Below, one piece after another: positions 58,993 to 64,000 of a stretch of 64,000 nt of DNA. The stretch lies in assembly GCA_022843385.1 (NCBI GenBank), contig JALHNT010000030.1, forward strand, positions 29,209 through 93,208, given 5' to 3'. Source of the DNA: Anaerolineae bacterium. GTDB taxonomy: Bacteria; Chloroflexota; Anaerolineae; Aggregatilineales; Phototrophicaceae. The notes below the pieces were generated by a model that saw only the letters and a list, made by a program, of their open reading frames with translations, searched no databases and had not been told where the DNA came from. The position numbers and the translations under genes were made by a program. Position 1 is the first letter of the stretch. Every line of letters begins with the position of its first letter.

Positions 58993-60600
58993 TCAGGTGG
59001 CCTTCGCCGGTATCTGGCTCATGGCATACTCGGCCAGGGCGGTGATGGTCAGGCTGGGGTTGACGCCGGGGTTGGCCGGGATGATCGAGCCATCGACGAT
59101 ATACAGACCCGGATAGTTGAACACCTCGCAGCGGGTGTTGACCACGCCATCGTCGGCGCTGCGCCCCATCGGACAGCCGCCGATGAGGTGGGCGGTGGCC
59201 GGAACACCGAGCAGCGTCTCCGGGATGGTGTCCTGTGGGATGCCCTGGGTGCGGGCAGCGAACTGATGGGTGATGCCGTGCGAGATGGCCGGGTCAGGCG
59301 TGAGTGAGACACCTTTGGGCAGCCGCGACACCAGCCCGCGCCGGAACAGGGTGAACAGGTTGCGTCCCAACTGCATCCGCATCGTGCTGTCCTCGGTCTG
59401 CATGATGAGCAGGATGGTCGAGCGTTTGGCCCACTGCGAGAAGAACTTGGCGTAGAAGAATTCCAGCGGATGGGTGAGGCCGTGCCAGAGCGTCTTGCCC
59501 AGCCGCTTGAGCGGCGTATCCGCCCCTTCGATCATCGGGATCGCCAGCAGCCGCATGAAGGATGAGCGATGGGGGTAGCGCACCGGCTCGATGCGGGTGG
59601 TTGGGTTGAGAGCGAAGATCGAGGTGATGGCCGGGCCGGTGGAGAAATCCGACGTTTTGTCCCAACTGGTAGAGCCGACCAGCGCTTCGCTATTGGTGCG
59701 TACTTGTTCCCCCAGATGGCGCGAGAGTTTAGGCAGCGAACGGGTGACATCGCGGCAGGTCATGAGCAGCTTCATCGTCCCCAGCGCGTGGGCAGCGACG
59801 ATCACGTTGCGGGCGCGGATGCTGCGCTGGCCGACAGTGAGCGGGATAGCGGTCGGTTGGCGGTAGATCAGGCGATAGCGCGCCCCATCCTCTTGACCTT
59901 CGGGCAGCGGTTGTATATCGACCACTTCGGATTCGGCCTGCACCTGAGCGCCGCGCTTCTCGGCAAAATACAGATAATTCTTGACCAGGGTGTTCTTGGC
60001 ATTATGGCGGCAGCCGACCATGCAACCACCACAGGCGGTGCAGCCGGCGCGTTCCGGCCCCTCGCCGTTGAAGTAGGGATCAGGGACGGTCTGGCCCGGT
60101 TCGCCGAAGAAGATGCCCACCGGCGTCATCTCAAAAGTATGACCGACCCCAGCCGCGTCGGCGATAGACTTCAGCACCTCATCTGCTGGGGTGAAGCACG
60201 GGTTACGCGCCACGCCCAGCATCCGTTTGGCGGTGTCGTAATGGGGGCGGAGCAGGGTTTTCCAGTCAGCCAGTTCGCGCCAGCCAGGCGCATTGAACAA
60301 CTCGTCGCCCGGTTCCATCAGCACATTGGCATAGACCAGACTGCCCCCGCCAACGCCGCTGCCATGCAGCACCATGATGTCGTTGATGAAGCTGATCTGC
60401 TGGATGCCGAAGCAGCGCAGGTGCGGCAGCCACAGGTATTTGAAGATGTTCCAGTTGCTGCGGGGGAAGTCCTGGTCGCGGAAGCGCTTGCCGCGTTCCA
60501 GCACCAGCACGCTGTAGCCTTTCTCCGCCAGCCGCATGGCCGAGACGCTGCCGCCGAAGCCCGACCCGATCACGACATAATCAAAACACTTTTCGTTCAT
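58993..60600 (-). CDS. GMC-family oxidoreductase with Cys-rich motif (cholesterol-oxidase-like)
   Basis: 535 residues from ATG 60600 (AAGGTGAT upstream). FAD-binding start DYVVIGSGFGGSVSAMRLA and GSGVGGGSLVYANVLMEP, then a CTACGGCMVGCRHNAKNTL stretch with four cysteines that may hold an iron-sulphur cluster or structural metal, and the C-terminal GGCPMGRSADDGVV, VDGSIIPANPGVNPSLT typical of GMC oxidoreductases. It oxidises an alcohol or sterol-like compound; sequence does not fix the substrate. Confidence 0.88.
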   Translation of the reverse strand: MNEKCFDYVVIGSGFGGSVSAMRLAEKGYSVLVLERGKRFRDQDFPRSNWNIFKYLWLPHLRCFGIQQISFINDIMVLHGSGVGGGSLVYANVLMEPGDELFNAPGWRELADWKTLLRPHYDTAKRMLGVARNPCFTPADEVLKSIADAAGVGHTFEMTPVGIFFGEPGQTVPDPYFNGEGPERAGCTACGGCMVGCRHNAKNTLVKNYLYFAEKRGAQVQAESEVVDIQPLPEGQEDGARYRLIYRQPTAIPLTVGQRSIRARNVIVAAHALGTMKLLMTCRDVTRSLPKLSRHLGEQVRTNSEALVGSTSWDKTSDFSTGPAITSIFALNPTTRIEPVRYPHRSSFMRLLAIPMIEGADTPLKRLGKTLWHGLTHPLEFFYAKFFSQWAKRSTILLIMQTEDSTMRMQLGRNLFTLFRRGLVSRLPKGVSLTPDPAISHGITHQFAARTQGIPQDTIPETLLGVPATAHLIGGCPMGRSADDGVVNTRCEVFNYPGLYIVDGSIIPANPGVNPSLTITALAEYAMSQIPAKAT

Positions 60601-60856
60601 GAAAATCACCTTAAATCTTTCTCCCCTCATCATACCGCCAATCGTCCGTCGAACGGATGACGAATAGCATTTCATCCAGGTGCAGATTGTCGCTCAGAGA
60701 AAAAACGGCGTACTTGCTTGATCGGTCGATTTTTGCTCATTCTATTATGAATTTTAATAATCGTAATATTCTTAAAAGCTGGTTTAAACACATAAATCTC
60801 AAGCAACATTTCACGGGCTATTGCGGTATCCTGTCAGAAAGTAGCGGAGGACATAT

Positions 60857-62401
60857 ATGCGTTTACGTACCCGGTTCTTCATTGGATTCGGCCTGATTGG
60901 GCTATTGGCGGTGGTTATGGGTGGTACAGCCATCCAAACCTATCGGATTGTCAGCGCTCAGTTCGACATGCTGAAGCAAGACATCATCCCCGGGGCGCTG
61001 TATATGTTACAGACCAAAGCCGCGCTGCACCAACTGGTCGCTGATCTGGAGCTTGATCTGGCGTCCGGGACAGCCGCCACTTTCGACCGTAACATGCCGC
61101 TAATTGAACAACTGAAGACTGATGCTGCCGGACATACGACCCATGAAACGCACATCGGCGACGAAGAGGGCAGCGCTGCGCAATTCATCGAGGATCGCAT
61201 CACCGCTATCACCGATGCCATGCTGGAAATTCAGGCGCTATCGCTGGCGGGATCAACACCGGAAGACTTACTGCCGCAGCGTACCCAGATTAACGCCGAT
61301 CTGGATTTGCTCAGCGCTCGCTTTGAGGAACATCTGGCAGAACATCTGATAGAACTGGATGATGCCACCGGCATTGTTGACGGATCGATTGAAATCGGCG
61401 GTAACAGCACCATTCTACTCGTGATTGTTACCCTGACTGTTGGCGGGGCGGTGAGTTATGTCCTGATGCGTGGGGTACTCGTGCCGCTGTATCAGATACG
61501 CGAAGGCTCACGCCGCATCACCGAAGGGAATTACGCCCACCGGCTGGCAAACCAGCGCACCCAGGAATTCAATCAGGTGGTGAAGCAGTTCAACGCCATG
61601 GCTGAAGCGGTTGAATATCGTGACAAGGTGCAGATCGCCCGACTGGAAGAACAGCTTCAGGCGACTGAAGCGGCGCGCAGCCAGGCCGTGCGTTCCGATC
61701 AGGTGAAGTCGGCCTTTCTGGCGAGCATGTCGCATGAGCTGCGCACGCCGCTGAACGCCATCATCAATTTCACTCAGTTCGTCCTCGATGGCGATCTGGG
61801 GACAGTCAACCGCGAGCAGAAGGATCTGTTGACCGAGGTCGTCAACAGCGGACGGCATTTGCTGACTCTGATTAACGATGTGCTGGATATGTCGAAAATT
61901 GAGGCGGGGTCACTGAAGCTGTTCATCGAGCAGGACCTGAACCTGAACCAGATTATCAACAGCGCCACCAGCACGGCGCGCAGCCTGCTGCTTGGCAAGC
62001 CAGTGCGGCTGCATGTTGAGGTGGAAGAGAGCCTGCCGCTGATGCAGGGGGATCGCCAGCGCCTCCTGCAAGTGCTGCTGAATATCCTGTCGAATGCCTG
62101 CAAGTTCACCGACGAGGGAGACATCCGCGTGCGCGCCGAGCGAGTGGGGGATGAAGTGCGGCTCTCGGTCAGCGATACCGGGCCAGGCATCGCGCCGGAA
62201 GATCAGGCAGTGGTGTTCCAGGCATTCAAGCAAACACAGAGTGGACTCCGAAAAGGAGGTGGCACTGGCCTGGGAATGCCCATCGCGCGCAATCTGGTAG
62301 AAGCTCATCGGGGGCGGCTGTGGTTGGAAAGTGTGCCGGGCAAGGGAACTACGTTCCATGTCGCTTTTCCGATACAGTCCGCTTTACTAGTATCTGCGTG
62401 A
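60857..62401 (+). CDS. Membrane sensor histidine kinase with HAMP domain
   Basis: 514 residues with GGAGGAC upstream. Two transmembrane segments (about residues 7-28 and 180-205) frame a helical sensor domain, then HAMP (VLVPLYQIREGSRRITEGNY), a coiled coil, and the kinase core with the phospho-His in MSHELRTPLNAIINF (His293), N-box VLLNILSNACKFT, and DTGPGIAPEDQ and GGTGLGMPIARNLVEAH. It likely phosphorylates the receivers that follow. No DNA-binding output domain is nearby. The stop is 7 bases before the first receiver. Confidence 0.93.
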   Translation: MRLRTRFFIGFGLIGLLAVVMGGTAIQTYRIVSAQFDMLKQDIIPGALYMLQTKAALHQLVADLELDLASGTAATFDRNMPLIEQLKTDAAGHTTHETHIGDEEGSAAQFIEDRITAITDAMLEIQALSLAGSTPEDLLPQRTQINADLDLLSARFEEHLAEHLIELDDATGIVDGSIEIGGNSTILLVIVTLTVGGAVSYVLMRGVLVPLYQIREGSRRITEGNYAHRLANQRTQEFNQVVKQFNAMAEAVEYRDKVQIARLEEQLQATEAARSQAVRSDQVKSAFLASMSHELRTPLNAIINFTQFVLDGDLGTVNREQKDLLTEVVNSGRHLLTLINDVLDMSKIEAGSLKLFIEQDLNLNQIINSATSTARSLLLGKPVRLHVEVEESLPLMQGDRQRLLQVLLNILSNACKFTDEGDIRVRAERVGDEVRLSVSDTGPGIAPEDQAVVFQAFKQTQSGLRKGGGTGLGMPIARNLVEAHRGRLWLESVPGKGTTFHVAFPIQSALLVSA

Positions 62402-62408
62402 GGGAGCG

Positions 62409-62819
62409 ATGGACGCCAAACCGACCATCCTATACGTTGAAGACGACCCGCACAGCCGCCGGCTGATGACCATGCTGCTTAAGGGCCGAATGCAGCTTCC
62501 ACACGTCACCATCCTGGAAGACAGCGCTGACTTCATGGCACGGGTCAATGCGCTGGAACCGCCGCCTGATCTCATTCTGCTGGATATTCATGTTGAACCG
62601 CATGATGGCTTCGCCATGATTGAGATGCTGCGCCAATCGCCGCGACTGGGCCACAAACCGATTGTGGCGCTGACAGCCAGTGTCATGAATGAAGAGGTCA
62701 ACCGCTTACAGACAGCCGGTTTCAATGGCTGTCTTGCCAAGCCGATTGATATCAACCAGTTTCCACACATGATCGCTCGAATCCTGGATGGTGAGACCGT
62801 CTGGGGAATCATGTCTTGA
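62409..62819 (+). CDS. Stand-alone receiver-domain protein (first of three)
   Basis: 136 residues, only a receiver fold. The phospho-acceptor is Asp59 in LILLDIHVEP, with acidic DD near the N terminus (YVEDDPHSRR) and the Lys in CLAKPIDINQF. The C-terminal tail ends EILDGETVWG-like residues shared with the two later receivers. It is 8 bases after the kinase, suggesting an operon and coupling. Confidence 0.9.
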   Translation: MDAKPTILYVEDDPHSRRLMTMLLKGRMQLPHVTILEDSADFMARVNALEPPPDLILLDIHVEPHDGFAMIEMLRQSPRLGHKPIVALTASVMNEEVNRLQTAGFNGCLAKPIDINQFPHMIARILDGETVWGIMS

Positions 62820-62828
62820 GGTAAACTC

Positions 62829-63242
62829 ATGCTGCTGAACGACAAACGCATCTTTATTGTCGAAGACAATATACAGAATCGCATCATTTTTCAGGTGTGC
62901 CTGCTCTCAAATGGAGCGGCAATTGATTTGGAATATCGCGGCGCGGACACAATCTATCGGCTGTCGCGTCTGGCACCGGTTGACCTGATCATTCTTGATC
63001 TGATGCTGTCTGACGGTATCTCTGGTTTCGATATCATCAAACAGATTCGGGCGCTCCCGGCGTACCACACAACGCCGATTGTGGCGGTTTCAGCGATGGA
63101 CCCCTCTGTCGCCATCCCACAGGCACAAGCGGTGGGCTTTACCAGTTTCATCCCCAAGCCTATCGATAAGCGCTTGTTCCCGCAACAACTGGCGCGCATC
63201 ATGGCGGGTGAATTGCTGTGGCTGGTGGATGAACACAATTAG
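62829..63242 (+). CDS. Stand-alone receiver-domain protein (second of three)
   Basis: 137 residues. Receiver fold with Asp57 in IILDLMLSDG, an N-terminal IVEDNIQNRI, and the Lys in SFIPKPIDKRLFPQQLARIM. The residues after the Lys (PID..LFPQQLARIM.GE) closely match the other two receivers, showing recent duplication. No output domain. It is 10 bases after the first receiver gene. Confidence 0.9.
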   Translation: MLLNDKRIFIVEDNIQNRIIFQVCLLSNGAAIDLEYRGADTIYRLSRLAPVDLIILDLMLSDGISGFDIIKQIRALPAYHTTPIVAVSAMDPSVAIPQAQAVGFTSFIPKPIDKRLFPQQLARIMAGELLWLVDEHN

Positions 63243-63269
63243 GCCTAACCAAGAATTCAGGAGGTTCAG

Positions 63270-63647
63270 ATGACTCATGCTTTGGTCATTGATGATAATG
63301 CACAGAATCTGCGTGTGCTGGCACAACTCTTACATAAAGAGGGGGTCTCGTGTAGTGAATTGCAGGATGCGGGTCGGTTAGAGGCGCTGTTGCCGACGCT
63401 GCCGACTGCCGACTTGGTATTTCTCGATCTGGAAATGCCTAAAATCGATGGCTATACAGCTAAAGCGGTCATTCGTTCGCATTTTCCAGAGGCGCGCATA
63501 ATTGCCTATACAGTGCATGTGAGCGAGATGGGTATGGTGCGTGACCTGGGCTTCGATGGATTCCTGGGTAAACCGCTGGATCGGGCGCGTTTCCCTGAGC
63601 AACTGGCACGAATTCTGCGCGGGGAGGCGGTCTGGGAGCGGGCGTGA
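63270..63647 (+). CDS. Stand-alone receiver-domain protein (third of three)
   Basis: 125 residues with AGGAGG upstream. Receiver with Asp53 in VFLDLEMPKIDGY, N-terminal VIDDNAQNLR, and the Lys in GFLGKPLDRARFPEQLARIL. The tail R(A/F)FPEQLARIL.GE.VWE matches the previous two. It completes the kinase-three-receiver unit; no output domain. Confidence 0.9.
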   Translation: MTHALVIDDNAQNLRVLAQLLHKEGVSCSELQDAGRLEALLPTLPTADLVFLDLEMPKIDGYTAKAVIRSHFPEARIIAYTVHVSEMGMVRDLGFDGFLGKPLDRARFPEQLARILRGEAVWERA

Positions 63648-63733
63648 CAAAGTTATCTGTCAATGCTGAATTGCTCCTCTGCTGGATAATAATCCGGCTT
63701 GCAACAATGATTGAGTAGAGTCAGTGCAATTAG

Positions 63734-63770
63734 GATGTGATGGCTACCCAGGCTCGTCCCCCATCACATC
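63734..63770. repeat. Hairpin, 10-bp perfect stem
   Basis: GATGTGATGG (63734-63743) pairs with CCATCACATC (63761-63770) around a 17-base loop, about 90 bases after the last receiver gene. There is no T run; a terminator is possible but weak. The rest of the region 63648-63887 holds nothing recognised. Confidence 0.5.
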
Positions 63771-63887
63771 AGCTTCTCCGAACCGCACGGCTATTCTCGC
63801 GACCTTGTTCTATTTCCTGAGTGGCTGGTGATCCGATACATGGATCTGTTCTCACGTCCCAAAGCCCAGGCGGACGAGCTGTTATAG

Positions 63888-64000
63888 TTAAACGGATTTA
63901 GAATTACGCATATTGTTGATTTGCTGATTGATATTGTGAATGATGTCGGGGCAGGTTTTGCTGGCTTTTTTGATTTTCTTCTTTAGGTTCGCCCAGGCGT
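63888..64000 (-). CDS. C-terminal end of a probable IS630-type transposase (partial)
   Basis: The minus-strand frame open to the window edge reads AWANLKKKIKKASKTCPDI and ends HNINQQINNMRNSKSV before TAA. The motif (A/I)WANLK(K/R) with basic residues matches the final part of IS630-type transposases (WxxLKxxI after the last acidic residue). The rest of the gene is outside the window. Transposon end sequence would lie within 63850-63887, but I cannot place it. Confidence 0.5.
   Translation of the reverse strand, partial: AWANLKKKIKKASKTCPDIIHNINQQINNMRNSKSV

Noticed and set aside
59569..60660. 363-codon forward frame opposite the GMC oxidoreductase
   Set aside because: It is a complement shadow of a clear gene; composition is typical of antisense frames in GC-rich DNA and no motif is visible.
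63648..63887. Group II intron or RNA gene suspected from GAACCGCACGG-like sequence near 63779
   Set aside because: No domain V hairpin or intron-encoded protein can be seen; the match is too short.

Overview
The window is a 64 kb chromosomal stretch of about 58% GC that is densely coding on both strands. No rRNA or tRNA gene was recognised. The gene content suggests a Chloroflexota (Anaerolineae-like) bacterium: several Uma2 nucleases, exported beta-propellers rich in WSPDG motifs, a YesL/DUF624 protein, LacI and RbsABC-type sugar genes, many small STAS-like proteins, and intergenic DNA full of short degenerate repeats. This assignment is inference; no phylogenetic marker gene is present.

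Layout. 1-5.2 kb: end of a trypsin-like protease, four small membrane or exported proteins, an ArsR-SRPBCC pair with a perfect operator palindrome, and a photolyase coupled to a DUF433 protein. 5.2-9 kb: SDR, peptidase E, a STAS-like protein and an exported SGNH hydrolase. 9-12.4 kb: a likely copper-response locus consisting of a DeoR-type HTH fused to a NosL/TRASH-like Cys/His domain, an MbnP-like protein and an MbnH-like dihaem enzyme. It is preceded by five half-sites spaced exactly 10 bp apart, and a MITE-like element lies between mbnP and mbnH. 12.5-21 kb: YesL, LacI, NUDIX, STAS-like proteins, amylosucrase, a flavin-type oxidoreductase, a possible eCIS-type cargo protein and an AstE/AspA-like deacylase. 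21-30 kb: WD40 protein, FGE-like protein, a large membrane protein whose reading frame runs through three repeat-derived blocks, cupin, and a DUF4139 protein flanked by near-identical repeats. 30-41 kb: ferrochelatase, TetR/SRPBCC pair, Uma2 genes, polyprenyl glycosylphosphotransferase and WecG/TagA transferase (exopolysaccharide), a cluster of STAS-like paralogues including two broken copies, and a fucose/arabinose isomerase-family enzyme.

41-52 kb: helical-repeat proteins, a VapBC-like pair, Uma2, a 0.9 kb repeat-filled gap, HxlR regulator divergent from a Tat-exported metallo-beta-lactamase-fold protein, DinB-like protein, methylthioribose kinase, a 130 bp tandem duplication and a GxxExxY protein. 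52.5-56.4 kb: a complete RbsB-RbsA-RbsC-type sugar ABC transporter. 56.5-64 kb: a three-repeat lipoprotein, a PNPOx-like protein, a GMC oxidoreductase, a histidine kinase followed by three stand-alone receiver proteins, and the end of a probable IS630-type transposase at the right edge.

The most unusual features are (i) the DeoR-NosL/MbnP/MbnH locus with its phased operator array, (ii) degenerate heptanucleotide arrays that sit against stop codons and also run through an open reading frame, and (iii) at least six intact plus two decayed STAS-like paralogues in 32 kb.
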